From positions 1,975,946-2,039,945 of the forward strand of contig NC_014168.1 in assembly GCF_000092825.1 (NCBI RefSeq): DNA of 64,000 nucleotides, given 5' to 3'. This document shows positions 7,923 through 16,368 of the stretch, in pieces. This DNA is from Segniliparus rotundus DSM 44985. Its GTDB lineage: Bacteria; Actinomycetota; Actinomycetes; Mycobacteriales; Mycobacteriaceae. The notes beneath the pieces are model-generated. The model ran no database searches. It worked only from the letters and a program-made list of their open reading frames with translations, and was not told where the DNA came from. Each line of letters starts with the position of its first letter. Within the stretch, counting starts at the first letter, position 1. Made by a program: the position numbers and the translations under genes.

Positions 7923-8573
7923 GTGAACGAGGTCCGCCGGAGGCTCCTCGCCGCCCTTGAGCAATCCGTCGTCGAGCACGGGCTCTTGAACACCACCGTC
8001 GCCGAAATCGTCCGCCGCGCCGCCACATCCAGACGGACGTTCTATGAGCATTTCGAGAGCAAAGAAGCCTGCTATCTCGAATTCCTCGGCGAGATCAACA
8101 ATCGCCTCGGCGAGCTGATCACAGAGGCGGTCGGCTCGACATCGCATCCGGTCGAACAGATACGCCAAGGCGTGCGCGCCTGGCTGATTGCCGCTGAAGC
8201 GAACTCCGCAGCCCATGTCAGCTTGATCCGGGAGCTGCCGAGCCTCGGAGAGCCCGGCCGACAGCTGCTCCGACGCAACCATGAGAATCTCATCGGCGTT
8301 TTCCAAAAGCTCACTGACAACCCCCAGCTGCGCGAACTCGGGGTCAAGCCGGTGACCCGTGACACGGCGCGCGTCATCCTCGGCGGCCTGAACGAACTGG
8401 TGATCTCGACTGTCGAGGACGGCGGCAAGCCCACAGACGTGGAACACGCCGCCGTCGACGCCGTGTACGCGCTCCTCGGGCCCAGAGCCGAGTTGCCCGG
8501 ACTGCATCTCGCCGGACCACATCTACCCGACTCAAATGCGACCAACCGAGAAGACTCAGCCTGGTCACGATGA
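7923..8573 (+). CDS. TetR/AcrR family transcriptional regulator
   Basis: 216 residues. The N-terminal helix-turn-helix (about residues 8-55) contains [33 protein letters not shown], the classic TetR recognition region; the rest is a variable ligand-binding domain. The GTG at 7923 follows AAGGAGG by 6-7 nt. It is divergent from the metal-dependent hydrolase with a palindromic operator between them, so local repression and autoregulation are likely. The ligand is unknown. Confidence 0.88.
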   Translation: MNEVRRRLLAALEQSVVEHGLLNTTVAEIVRRAATSRRTFYEHFESKEACYLEFLGEINNRLGELITEAVGSTSHPVEQIRQGVRAWLIAAEANSAAHVSLIRELPSLGEPGRQLLRRNHENLIGVFQKLTDNPQLRELGVKPVTRDTARVILGGLNELVISTVEDGGKPTDVEHAAVDAVYALLGPRAELPGLHLAGPHLPDSNATNREDSAWSR

Positions 8574-8619
8574 AGCGCGTCCGCTTGCGGGACGATCCTG
8601 CGCCCTGCACACTGCGACG

Positions 8620-9543
8620 GTGACCACTATGGCGGAAGCGCTCGCCCAGTACGAGCGGCACCTGCGGTTCGAGCGCGGAAGGTCCCCGAACACCGTTCGG
8701 GCGTACTTGGGCGACTTGCGCGCGTACTTCGGCCCGGCGGTGGACGGGAACGACCAGGACGACACCGCTGCGCACGAGGTGCTGGGCGCGGTCACCATAG
8801 CCGATTTGCGCGGTTGGTTGTCAGAGATGACAGCGGAAGGCGCAAGCCGGGCGACCTTGGCGCGGCGCGCGTCCGGCATGAAGACCTTTTTCGAGTGGGC
8901 GATGCGCAACGGTCTCGCCGAGCATGATCCGACCGCCCGGCTGAGCACGCCGAAGCTTCGCAGAACACTGCCGCATGTGCTGCGCCAAGACCAAGCCGAG
9001 CAGGCGCTCGGACCCGCCCCGCACCAGCGCGAGGGCCCACTGGCGCTGCGCGACCAGCTCATCCTGGAACTGCTCTACGGGACGGGAATGCGCGTCGGCG
9101 AGCTGTGCGGGCTCGACCTCGACGACATCGACCAGGACCGGCGTTTGGCGACTGTGCTCGGCAAAGGCGACAAACAGCGGGCGGTCCCGTTCGGCGCGAA
9201 AGCGGCTGACGCCCTCGCGGCATGGCTGCGCGACGGCAGACCTGCGCTCGTCGGACCCCGATCCGGGGCGGCGCTCCTGCTCGGCGCGCGCGGCAAACGA
9301 TTGGACCCGCGAACCGCCCGACGCGTGGTGCAGGAACGAGTCGCCGAGGAGGCGGGACTGCCAAGCCTCGGCCCGCACGGGCTGCGGCACAGCGCCGCCA
9401 CCCATTTGCTCGAAGGCGGCGCTGATCTGCGGGTGGTACAAGAGATCTTGGGGCACTCAAGCCTCGCGACAACGCAGATCTACACCCATGTCAGCGTGGA
9501 GCGCCTCAGAAAGGTCCACGAGCAAGCCCATCCGAGGGGCTAG
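8620..9543 (+). CDS. xerC: Tyrosine recombinase XerC
   Basis: The protein resolves chromosome dimers at dif together with XerD before division. The N-terminal SAM-like core-binding domain ([23 protein letters not shown]) is followed by the catalytic domain with Arg in GTGMRVGEL, Lys in [31 protein letters not shown] and the nucleophile Tyr in IYTHV. The GTG at 8620 is preceded by CACACT with a 6-nt spacer, fitting a leaderless start; the ATG at 8629 is an alternative. The upstream extension to 8536 overlaps tetR. xerC near dprA and an M23 peptidase gene is conserved in mycobacteria. Its end overlaps the long reading frame of the peptidase by 87 nt. Confidence 0.92.
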   Translation: MTTMAEALAQYERHLRFERGRSPNTVRAYLGDLRAYFGPAVDGNDQDDTAAHEVLGAVTIADLRGWLSEMTAEGASRATLARRASGMKTFFEWAMRNGLAEHDPTARLSTPKLRRTLPHVLRQDQAEQALGPAPHQREGPLALRDQLILELLYGTGMRVGELCGLDLDDIDQDRRLATVLGKGDKQRAVPFGAKAADALAAWLRDGRPALVGPRSGAALLLGARGKRLDPRTARRVVQERVAEEAGLPSLGPHGLRHSAATHLLEGGADLRVVQEILGHSSLATTQIYTHVSVERLRKVHEQAHPRG

Positions 9544-10317
9544 CGCGCGGTCATTCGCGTGGGGTTCGAGCAAGCGCATGGGTTCGAGCAAGGTTTTGAA
9601 ATCTTTTCCGCTGGTCTTCGAGTCACGTGCTCGGGCCGCCAAGCGTTGAAGAGGTCGCGTCGACATGGGCGCAGACGGGAAGGACATCGCCCTTCCGTGG
9701 GTCGAGCGGCTGTGGAGCGGCACCGCTGACGCCGAGGATTTGCGCGAGATCGCCGAGAAATATTTGCCAGACGCGCTGACGCGCCGCGGCGGCGAATCGA
9801 CCATCCCGTCCATGGGTTTCAACCGGATCGGCAAGACCGCCACCAGCACGAGCGGGTCGTCATAGCGGTCTTGGCGGCCGTGGCCGCGCTTGAGCCCCCA
9901 ATGCAAACAGGCGGCCGCTGGGCAACCCGGATGCCCTGCCGAGAGGCGGCCGATGGGCTCGCCCGCCGCGACAAGGTCGCCTGCTCGGACCGTCGGTTCC
10001 ACGGGCTCGTACGTGGTGCGAAAACCGCTCGGATGCTCGACCGCGATCACGCCAATCCCACTCACCGAGCCCGCGAACACGACTGTGCCCCGCCCCGCCG
10101 AACGCACCACGGCCCCCGCCGCCGCCGCGAGGTCAACTCCTCGGTGGCCGGAGCCCCAACGCTGGCCTGGGGGGTCGAATTTCGTCACAACGCGCGGTTT
10201 CGGGGAAAGCGGCCAGACGAACCCCGTGGTCGGGGCAGGCGCGGAGACAGCTGGCGCGGCGGCGAGATCGGCGACGAGGCAGCAACACGCGACGAGAAAC
10301 CCTTGGACGAACTTCAT
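9457..10317 (-). CDS. Secreted M23 (LytM-type) peptidase with an anomalous C-terminal run-on
   Basis: A signal peptide (residues 1-26, ending VSA) precedes an M23 domain at about 35-155: [35 protein letters not shown] and CLHWGLKRG carry the His/Asp zinc ligands seen in LytM. It resembles M. tuberculosis Rv2891 and probably trims or binds peptidoglycan. The conserved domain should end near IRLKPMDG (about residue 172), yet the frame stays open for some 115 more residues of Ser/Arg-rich, repeat-bearing sequence that runs antisense into xerC. I read the tail as a lost stop codon or a sequencing shift rather than a new domain. Confidence 0.75.
   Translation of the reverse strand: MKFVQGFLVACCCLVADLAAAPAVSAPAPTTGFVWPLSPKPRVVTKFDPPGQRWGSGHRGVDLAAAAGAVVRSAGRGTVVFAGSVSGIGVIAVEHPSGFRTTYEPVEPTVRAGDLVAAGEPIGRLSAGHPGCPAAACLHWGLKRGHGRQDRYDDPLVLVAVLPIRLKPMDGMVDSPPRRVSASGKYFSAISRKSSASAVPLHSRSTHGRAMSFPSAPMSTRPLQRLAARARDSKTSGKDFKTLLEPMRLLEPHANDRALAPRMGLLVDLSEALHADMGVDLRCREA
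9665..9865 (+). CDS. Small hypothetical ORF opposite the peptidase tail
   Basis: 66 residues ([20 protein letters not shown] and onward) with a GAAGAGG box 10 nt before the ATG and high third-position GC. Its composition is more protein-like than the opposite-strand peptidase tail, though third codon positions of the two frames coincide, so GC3 cannot discriminate. I do not recognise it. It may be a true small gene or a remnant that arose when the region was rearranged. A tandem 13-nt repeat (GGGTTCGAGCAAG at 9562 and 9580, period 18) lies between xerC and this ORF. Confidence 0.3.
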   Translation: MGADGKDIALPWVERLWSGTADAEDLREIAEKYLPDALTRRGGESTIPSMGFNRIGKTATSTSGSS

Positions 10318-10414
10318 CTTTCCAGACTGCGCCTCGCCGCAGGGAGGTCATGGCCGTTCTCGGGTGCTTGTGCACCGATTGCTTCGCGCGCTCACAGACC
10401 ACGCATGGCCGCGC

Positions 10415-10729
10415 TCACGCGGGATTGTCCGGAAGCCGGAGGTCCGGCTGCTCCAGCTCCTCGATGTTCACGTCCTTGAAGGTGATGACACGGACCTGTT
10501 TGAGGAAACGGAACGGGCGGTAACGGTCCCACACCCACGCGTCGGTCATCCGCACATCGAAATAGACCTCGCCGTCCGCGTTCCTCGGCACCACCTCGAC
10601 GGAGTTCGCGAGGTAGAACCGGCGCTCGGTCTCCACGACGTAACTGAACTGGCCGACGATGTCCTTGTACTCGCGGTACAGCGACAGCTCAAGCTCTGTT
10701 TCGTAATTCTCCAGGTCTTCTGTGCTCAT
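10415..10729 (-). CDS. DUF2469 protein (Rv2901c-like)
   Basis: A 104-residue acidic cytoplasmic protein, the usual size for this actinobacterial family, with the conserved ENYETELELSLYREYKDIV start and the FYLANSVEVVPR and RMTDAWVWDRYRPFRF segments. Function is unknown. It lies downstream of rnhB, lepB and rplS in the same direction, as in mycobacteria. A GGAG box precedes the ATG in a 33-nt gap after rnhB, so read-through from rnhB is likely. Confidence 0.85.
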   Translation of the reverse strand: MSTEDLENYETELELSLYREYKDIVGQFSYVVETERRFYLANSVEVVPRNADGEVYFDVRMTDAWVWDRYRPFRFLKQVRVITFKDVNIEELEQPDLRLPDNPA

Positions 10730-10762
10730 AGAAGTGTTCCGGCTCCTTCGGTTCGTTCCATT

Positions 10763-11428
10763 CTATCGCCGGGCTGCGGCGACGGGGGCGTAAGAGTATC
10801 TGTGATGCTCGCAGGGCCCGAACTGCGCCAACGCCGACATGTGCGCCGCCGTGCAGTAGCCCTTGTGGGCCGCGAAACCGTAGCCTGAGCGGGACTGGTC
10901 CAATGCCACCATGATCCGGTCGCGGGCGACTTTGGCGAGCACGCTCGCGGCGGCGATGCAGGCGACAAGCCTGTCTCCGCCGACCACCCGTTGCGCGGGC
11001 GACGGCATGCCCGGCACGTCGAACCCGTCCATGAGCACGTAGTCCGGCGGTTGGGCCAGGCCCGCGACGGCACGGCGCATGCCTTCGAGGTTGGCTTGGT
11101 GCACACCCATCGCGTCGACTTCGGCGGGCGGCATCACCACCACATGCCAGCCGAGGGACTGCTCGCGGATACGCGGCTCCAACCACTCCCGTTTCTGCGC
11201 GGTGAGCCGCTTCGAATCGTCAAGACCAGGCAACGCCCGAGCGGAGCGTGGTTTCAACACGCAGCTCGCCACCACGAGGGGCCCTGCGCAAGCTCCTCGG
11301 CCGGCTTCGTCCACACCAGCCACCGATGTGTATCCCGCACGGCGCAAAGCGGCTTCGAACGCATGCAATCCCTTGCTTATTGCTGGAAAAGGCGCTGGTC
11401 GAGCGAATTCGCCCGAACTCGTGGACAT
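10763..11428 (-). CDS. rnhB: Ribonuclease HII
   Basis: 221 residues. RNase HII cuts the RNA strand of RNA-DNA hybrids and removes misincorporated ribonucleotides. The active-site sequence [17 protein letters not shown] with the paired acidic residues near 40-41 is present, as are [13 protein letters not shown], the acidic VLMDGFDV and the C-terminal [16 protein letters not shown] hexamer ends exactly 6 nt before the ATG, suggesting a leaderless transcript independent of lepB. An LHC-like N-terminal extension before the catalytic core is typical for actinobacteria. Confidence 0.95.
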   Translation of the reverse strand: MSTSSGEFARPAPFPAISKGLHAFEAALRRAGYTSVAGVDEAGRGACAGPLVVASCVLKPRSARALPGLDDSKRLTAQKREWLEPRIREQSLGWHVVVMPPAEVDAMGVHQANLEGMRRAVAGLAQPPDYVLMDGFDVPGMPSPAQRVVGGDRLVACIAAASVLAKVARDRIMVALDQSRSGYGFAAHKGYCTAAHMSALAQFGPCEHHRYSYAPVAAARR

Positions 11429-11434
11429 GGTCTC

Positions 11435-11440
11435 AGACTA
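11435..11440 (-). promoter_or_regulatory. -10 element for leaderless rnhB
   Basis: TAGTCT on the minus strand, 6 nt before the rnhB ATG at 11428; transcription would start at or within one base of the start codon. Confidence 0.5.
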
Positions 11441-11464
11441 ACAGACATCCGGGCGCGGAATCGC

Positions 11465-12340
11465 TCAGCGCTGGATCTCCGGCGCGTGCACCACAGCCCA
11501 TCGAGAGACGGGGTAGATGATGACACGGACCTTGCCGACGACGTTGCCAACTGGCACCGTTCCGTTTTCCACATTCGGCGGTCCGTCCTCCGTGACATAG
11601 CTGTGCGCGCGGGAGTCATTGGAGTCGGTCCGGTTGTCGCCCATCACCCAGAGCTTGCCGGGCGGGACGGTGATCGGGCCGAACTCGGCGAATCTCTCAC
11701 CGGGGGGCGAAAGGCAGATATTGCCCGAGGCTTTGGCCGCGTTCATCGGTTGGTTGTCGAGGTACGGCTCGTCCAAGGGTTTCCCGTTCACCGTGAGGCC
11801 GTGCTCCGGATCGCACGCAACCGTCTGCCCTCCGGTCGCCACGACCCGCTTGACGATGTAGTTCTCGTCCGGAGGCAGCAACCTGACCAGCCTGCCCAAC
11901 CATTTCAGCCCGTCGACCACGCTTCCGAGCGTGGATTCGTCCCGTTTGGGACGGCGGAGGTCGTGCGAGTTGTGCACCCAGCTTTGCGGGGAGACGAACA
12001 CCACGACGTCTCCGGGGCGGGGGTCTGAGTAGCGGTAGACCATTCGGTCCACAAGGACCCGGTCGCCGGTGCACCCGAAGCACCCGTGCAAGGTGGGCTC
12101 CATCGACTCCGACGGGATCACAAAGGGACGGGCGATGAACGTCTGAACGACAAAATTGATCGCGAGAACAAGAACGACGAGGATGGCCGTCTCTTGCCAG
12201 AAGGGGCGTTCGCGCTGTTGCTTCTTCTTGCCTTTGCGGGAGTCGGCTTTGTCGTGCGCGGCGTCGCTTTTCTGGCCGTGCGCGCCCCGCGAAGCGGCAC
12301 CGCCGTCCACGCCAGAACCGTCAGAGGAGACCTCGGTCAT
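11465..12340 (-). CDS. lepB: Signal peptidase I
   Basis: 291 residues. The membrane-anchored protease removes signal peptides from exported preproteins. A charged N-terminal cytoplasmic tail (about 1-45) is followed by one membrane segment ([18 protein letters not shown]). The catalytic Ser lies in PSESMEPTL, the Lys in [11 protein letters not shown], and the box [12 protein letters not shown] follows. The start codon overlaps the rplS stop in ATGA, so lepB is translated with the ribosomal gene, the mycobacterial arrangement. The gap to rnhB contains a separate promoter for that gene. Confidence 0.95.
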   Translation of the reverse strand: MTEVSSDGSGVDGGAASRGAHGQKSDAAHDKADSRKGKKKQQRERPFWQETAILVVLVLAINFVVQTFIARPFVIPSESMEPTLHGCFGCTGDRVLVDRMVYRYSDPRPGDVVVFVSPQSWVHNSHDLRRPKRDESTLGSVVDGLKWLGRLVRLLPPDENYIVKRVVATGGQTVACDPEHGLTVNGKPLDEPYLDNQPMNAAKASGNICLSPPGERFAEFGPITVPPGKLWVMGDNRTDSNDSRAHSYVTEDGPPNVENGTVPVGNVVGKVRVIIYPVSRWAVVHAPEIQR

Positions 12341-12690
12341 CGGGCGGCGACGCGCTTCTCCTTGATCTTCGCGGCCTTCCCGCGCAGATCGCGCAGGTAG
12401 TACAGCTTCGCGCGGCGAACGTCGCCCCGAGTCACGACATCGATCTTGGCGATGTTGCCGCTGTGCACGGGGAAGGTCCGCTCGACGCCAACGCCGAAGG
12501 ACACCTTGCGCACGGTGAAAGTCTCGCGGATCCCGCCGCCCTGGCGGCGGATGACGGCCCCCTTGAAGACCTGGATGCGCTCCTTGGAGCCCTCAATGAC
12601 CTTGACGTGCACTTCGACTGTGTCGCCCGGTCCGAAATCCGGGAGGTCGTCGCGCAGCAGCGGTTTCTCGACGAAATCAAGCCTGTTCAT
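12337..12690 (-). CDS. rplS: 50S ribosomal protein L19
   Basis: 117 residues, normal length. The sequence [30 protein letters not shown] and the tail [20 protein letters not shown] are diagnostic. L19 sits at the 30S-50S interface. The ATG at 12690 is chosen because MNRLDFVEK is the family N terminus and an AAGGA box precedes it; the longer frame to 12789 is non-coding. First gene of rplS-lepB. The 242-nt gap to the divergent lppW holds both promoters. Confidence 0.96.
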   Translation of the reverse strand: MNRLDFVEKPLLRDDLPDFGPGDTVEVHVKVIEGSKERIQVFKGAVIRRQGGGIRETFTVRKVSFGVGVERTFPVHSGNIAKIDVVTRGDVRRAKLYYLRDLRGKAAKIKEKRVAAR

Positions 12691-12932
12691 GGTGTTCTCG
12701 CAGTCCTTAACATATTTCGGAACATATTTTCGGTGGCGCGCCATGCTCTCCGAAGTGTGCTCCGGACACGCGCCAGCCCGGTCGGGCAACTGGTCTATTG
12801 TGCCAGACGCGGGCGCGAATGCGAAATCGACGGCCAGGCAGATCTGAGCGTGATCGCTGCGCTACACTCCGTGAAGTCAATAGTCGGTTTTGCGAGACGT
12901 TTCCGCGCGTTCAGCTGAGGATCGGGGTGTCC

Positions 12933-14117
12933 ATGCGATTGGGTCGGAGCGCTCACCACGCAGCGCGTCAATTCGGGCGCGGTCAGTTCTGGCGCGCCGT
13001 CAGCGCAACCGCTCTCGCCTGCGCCGTCGCGACAAGCTGCACCATTCAGCTTCCCGTGCGGTCCATGGGCGACCAGAAGCTCGCCTCACCGTACCCCGAC
13101 CTCGTCGAAAAACCAGACCCGTTCTTGTTGCCCTCAGCCGTCGAAGCATCGGTCAACGGCAAGACGAAACTCGAAGACCGGCTTGCCTCCGCGACCTTCG
13201 CCGCCGCCGCGCGCGGGGCTTCCGTTGCGATCGCGTACCGGGATCGTTCGCAAGACCCGGCAGTGACGGTGTCCAACGGAGAGGCCGCGCTCAAGCTCCA
13301 GGCCCCTGTCGCGTCGCTCGCCAAGCTCTGGATCGCCGATCACCTGCTCTATGAGGACTCGGTGTGGGCGAACAAGCCCAAGGGCGACCAACCCGAGCCC
13401 GACCGGGTGGAGCTCAGCGCCGACGAAAAGACCGACGTCGAGTCGATCCTGAAGAACTCCGACGACGCGGCGGCGTGGCGATTGTGGACGAAATACGGCA
13501 GATCGGACATCGTCGCGGAAGTCAAAGACCGGTACAAGCTCAGCGACAGCACCGCCCCGGCCCCGGACAACACCTGGTGGAACGCGTTGAGCACGCCGGA
13601 GGACGTCGTGTCCTACTACGACCAGCTGCTCGCGCAACAAAACGCCGCTCCTCCGGACGGCGGCTCCGACGACGACAGAAATGCGGCGGCGGCCTGGAAG
13701 AACGCGGCAAACCAAGTCGTTCAGAACTTGGAGCATTACGACGCCACGCAAACCGGCTCCTGCTACGAGACCGACAAGAAGGACAAGCAGCAATGCGGGG
13801 CCGCCCAGTCCTTCGGGTTCCCGCAGGCGCTTCCCGCCGAACACCCGGACAGCACGAACCTGTTCGGGGTGAAACAGTCCCGAATGTGCTGCGTCGAAGA
13901 CCACTGGGTCCATTGGAGCACCGCCTTCGACCTGACGAACAATCGGAACGCCATCCTCGTCGCCCTCTCCATCGAGCGGATCGAGCCGACGGGCTCCTCG
14001 GTGAACGAGCAGCGCTACGCGAGCACCCAAGTGGCGAACGACGACTCCGCGAAACACGCCGCAGTCACGCTGACTGGGGCGCTGATGCGGACCTTCCCCG
14101 AAGGCAAACTGCCCTAA
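12933..14117 (+). CDS. lppW: LppW-like lipoprotein
   Basis: About 394 residues. A signal sequence with a cysteine following AVATS near residue 28 fits a lipoprotein, though the -3 residue is Ala rather than Leu. The mature part has a beta-lactamase/transpeptidase-like region without a convincing intact SxxK active site (VASLAKLW is the nearest segment). Cysteines in GSCYETDKKDKQQCG and SRMCCVED suggest disulphides outside the membrane. M. tuberculosis lppW (Rv2905) occupies the same place between rplS and trmD. A TACACT hexamer at 12863-12868 is a plausible -10. It converges on trmD with only 14 nt between stops. Confidence 0.8.
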   Translation: MRLGRSAHHAARQFGRGQFWRAVSATALACAVATSCTIQLPVRSMGDQKLASPYPDLVEKPDPFLLPSAVEASVNGKTKLEDRLASATFAAAARGASVAIAYRDRSQDPAVTVSNGEAALKLQAPVASLAKLWIADHLLYEDSVWANKPKGDQPEPDRVELSADEKTDVESILKNSDDAAAWRLWTKYGRSDIVAEVKDRYKLSDSTAPAPDNTWWNALSTPEDVVSYYDQLLAQQNAAPPDGGSDDDRNAAAAWKNAANQVVQNLEHYDATQTGSCYETDKKDKQQCGAAQSFGFPQALPAEHPDSTNLFGVKQSRMCCVEDHWVHWSTAFDLTNNRNAILVALSIERIEPTGSSVNEQRYASTQVANDDSAKHAAVTLTGALMRTFPEGKLP

Positions 14118-14131
14118 GCGCGGACTTCGCC

Positions 14132-14839
14132 TCAAACACCGTCGTCACGACGGCCAGGCGCCACCGTGAGCAGGTCTGGTCGGCGCTGCGCCGTGCGTAG
14201 AAGGGATTGTTCGCGCCGCCACGCCGCGATTTTGCCGTGGTCCCCGGAAAGCAGCACCTCGGGGACGTCCAGCCCGCGCCACGACTCGGGCCGTGTGTAA
14301 CAGGGGGCTTCGAGCAGTCCTTCGGAGAACGAGTCCTCTTGATGAGACTGCGGGTTCCCCAGCACGCCGGGGAGCAGGCGGACCACAGCCTCCACCATCG
14401 CGAGCACGGCGACTTCACCGCCGACCAGCACGTAGTCCCCAATGCTGACCTCCGCGACCCGCACCCGCCGCTGCGCGTCTTGGACCACGCGCTGGTCGAT
14501 CCCCTCGTATCGGCCGCACGCGAACACCAAGTGCTGCTCGTGCGCCCATGCGCGCGCTGTGGCTTGGACGAACGGTTGGCCTGCCGGGGTGGGAACCACA
14601 AGAAGGGCTTCGTCCGGGCAGACCGCGTCCAGGGCGGGGCCCCAGACATCGGCGCGCATCACCATGCCTGGGCCACCGCCATAAGGCGAGTCGTCCACGC
14701 TTTTATGCGCGCCTGTTGCCCATTGCCGCAATTCATGGACGTCGAGCCCGATGATCTCCCGCTCGATCGCTTTGCCGATCAAACCTTCGCGCAATGGGCT
14801 GAAGCATTCGGGGAAGATAGTGACGACGTCGAGTTTCAT
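14132..14839 (-). CDS. trmD: tRNA (guanine-N1)-methyltransferase
   Basis: 235 residues. TrmD methylates G37 of tRNAs to prevent frameshifting, using SAM bound in a trefoil knot. Diagnostic segments are [45 protein letters not shown] and [13 protein letters not shown], then the [19 protein letters not shown] flap. A TAGGAT hexamer (14850-14855, minus strand) lies 10 nt before the ATG and could give a very short leader. It is the last gene of the rpsP-khpA-rimM-trmD series. The 106 nt between rimM and trmD show no gene. Confidence 0.96.
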   Translation of the reverse strand: MKLDVVTIFPECFSPLREGLIGKAIEREIIGLDVHELRQWATGAHKSVDDSPYGGGPGMVMRADVWGPALDAVCPDEALLVVPTPAGQPFVQATARAWAHEQHLVFACGRYEGIDQRVVQDAQRRVRVAEVSIGDYVLVGGEVAVLAMVEAVVRLLPGVLGNPQSHQEDSFSEGLLEAPCYTRPESWRGLDVPEVLLSGDHGKIAAWRREQSLLRTAQRRPDLLTVAPGRRDDGV

Positions 14840-14945
14840 AGCCCGCTGATCCTATCGGATGAACGGCAAAGCAGCAGGCTCCGCTGCGCGAAGAAAAACA
14901 CTCGGAACGAGCCTGCGCAGCAGAAGCGGATCGAAGAGAACCGCT

Positions 14946-15473
14946 CTAAAGGTCCAGCAGCCCTTCGGGCAGCTCGACCCACGCCGTCTTCTCGGCCAGC
15001 GAAACTTCCACAACGATCGCGGCAACAAAGGGCACCAGCACCTCGCGTCCGCCTTCGACCCGGGCCACCAGCCAGTCCCCGCCAGCGGAGTGGACCACGT
15101 CGGCGACTTCCCCGAGCTCCCCTCCGCCAGCGCGGTCCACGATTCGAAGACCGACCAACTCATGGTCGTAGAACTCGTCGGGGTCCTCGCTCGGCGGCAG
15201 GTCCTCAGTGCGCACAACCAAAAGTGCGCCTCGGAGCGAGTCGGCAGCCGCACGGTCCATGACTTCGGCGAAAGTGACAAGCAGATGACTCGCATGCTCC
15301 CGGGCGGAAAGCACGTGGAGCGCTTTGTCCGCCTGTTTTGCCTTCGGCATCCGCAGGAGCAATGTGGAGCCCGGCGCGAAACGTCGCTCCGGGTCGTCTG
15401 TGCGGATTTCGACGGCCACCTCGCCGGTGAGACCATGCGACTTGGCTATCCTGCCGACCACCAGCTCTGTCAC
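14946..15473 (-). CDS. rimM: Ribosome maturation factor RimM
   Basis: 175 residues. RimM helps mature the 30S head and binds S19. The N-terminal domain starts VGRIAKSHGLTGEVAVEIRTDDPERRF and the C-terminal PRC-barrel domain contains EFYDHELVGLRIVD and VPFVAAIVVEVSL. It follows khpA by 15 nt in the usual rpsP-khpA-rimM-trmD order, so operon expression with ribosomal protein S16 is expected. Confidence 0.95.
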   Translation of the reverse strand: MTELVVGRIAKSHGLTGEVAVEIRTDDPERRFAPGSTLLLRMPKAKQADKALHVLSAREHASHLLVTFAEVMDRAAADSLRGALLVVRTEDLPPSEDPDEFYDHELVGLRIVDRAGGGELGEVADVVHSAGGDWLVARVEGGREVLVPFVAAIVVEVSLAEKTAWVELPEGLLDL

Positions 15474-15488
15474 TCCAGAGCCCCTATC

Positions 15489-15731
15489 TCAGCGATCGAG
15501 ATCCACGAAGTCGACGCGCACGCCGCGGCCGCCGATCGAGTTGACCACTGTGCGCAAGGCGCTGGCCGTGCGGCCGCCTCGGCCGATGGCCTTGCCCAGA
15601 TCTTCGGGATGCACGTGCACTTCCAGAACACGGCCACGACGACCGGCCACAAGCCGGACCGACACGTCGTCAGGATTGGCGACGATGCCCCGGATGAGGT
15701 GCTCGGTGGCCTCCACCAAAGTGTCGGTCAC
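15489..15731 (-). CDS. khpA: KH-domain RNA-binding protein KhpA
   Basis: 80 residues, a single type-II KH domain with the GxxG loop in [17 protein letters not shown]. Homologues bind RNA broadly and, with KhpB, influence cell division and envelope growth. The GTG start overlaps the rpsP stop (4 nt), indicating translational coupling. Same position as Rv2908c in M. tuberculosis. Confidence 0.93.
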   Translation of the reverse strand: MTDTLVEATEHLIRGIVANPDDVSVRLVAGRRGRVLEVHVHPEDLGKAIGRGGRTASALRTVVNSIGGRGVRVDFVDLDR

Positions 15732-16228
15732 TGCTCTGTCGCACCGGTTTCTGCAACGGCCTCGGCCGCGGGTTCTTCGGCAGGAGCCTCAGCGGCTTCT
15801 TCCTTCGCCTCGGCGGCGGGCTCATCAGTTTTGTCAGCCTTCTTGCGAGACTTCTTCGGAGTGGTCGCAGCGCCTTGGCCCGCGTCGCCCACCTTGGCGA
15901 GCTCGGCGTTGAAGACCTCAAGCTTCGACGGCTTGGCCGGAGCGACCTTGAGGGTGCCCTCGGCGCCGGGGAGGCCCTTGAACTTCTGCCAGTCGCCGGT
16001 GATCTTCAGGAGCACCTCGACGGACTCGGTCGGCTGCGCGCCGACGCCGAGCCAGTACTGCGCCCTCTCGGACTCGATCTGGATGAAGCTCGGCTCCTCC
16101 TTGGGGTGGTACTTGCCGATGGTCTCGATGACCCGGCCGTCCCGGCGGGCACGGGCGTCGGCGATGACGACACGGTAATGCGGGCTACGGATCTTGCCGA
16201 GCCGCTGAAGCTTGATCTTGACTGCCAC
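15728..16228 (-). CDS. rpsP: 30S ribosomal protein S16 with acidic tail
   Basis: 166 residues. The conserved S16 core ([38 protein letters not shown]) covers the first 85 residues. The remainder is an Ala/Glu/Lys-rich low-complexity tail, commonly longer in actinobacteria than in E. coli S16. It is the leading gene of the rpsP-khpA-rimM-trmD operon; an AGGAACCAGGTGGC-like purine stretch precedes the start. The 140 nt to ffh should hold its promoter. Confidence 0.95.
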   Translation of the reverse strand: MAVKIKLQRLGKIRSPHYRVVIADARARRDGRVIETIGKYHPKEEPSFIQIESERAQYWLGVGAQPTESVEVLLKITGDWQKFKGLPGAEGTLKVAPAKPSKLEVFNAELAKVGDAGQGAATTPKKSRKKADKTDEPAAEAKEEAAEAPAEEPAAEAVAETGATEQ

Positions 16229-16368
16229 CTGGTTCCTCTGCAGAGTTCTTTTCGTTCGTTATTGGGTCTTCAGGGCGCGCTATGGACACGACGGACCCGC
16301 GCACAAATCCGGGTGTTCATCTTGCCAGAAATGTTCTGTTCAGACAAATGGCGCGCTCGCGCAGCGCA

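Noticed and set aside
9560-9595. GGGTTCGAGCAAG motifs resemble the T-arm of a tRNA gene
   Set aside because: They occur as a tandem repeat with no acceptor, D or anticodon stems around them.
12933-14117. LppW-like protein as an active beta-lactamase
   Set aside because: No intact SxxK/SDN/KTG set could be found in order; only fold-level resemblance remains.
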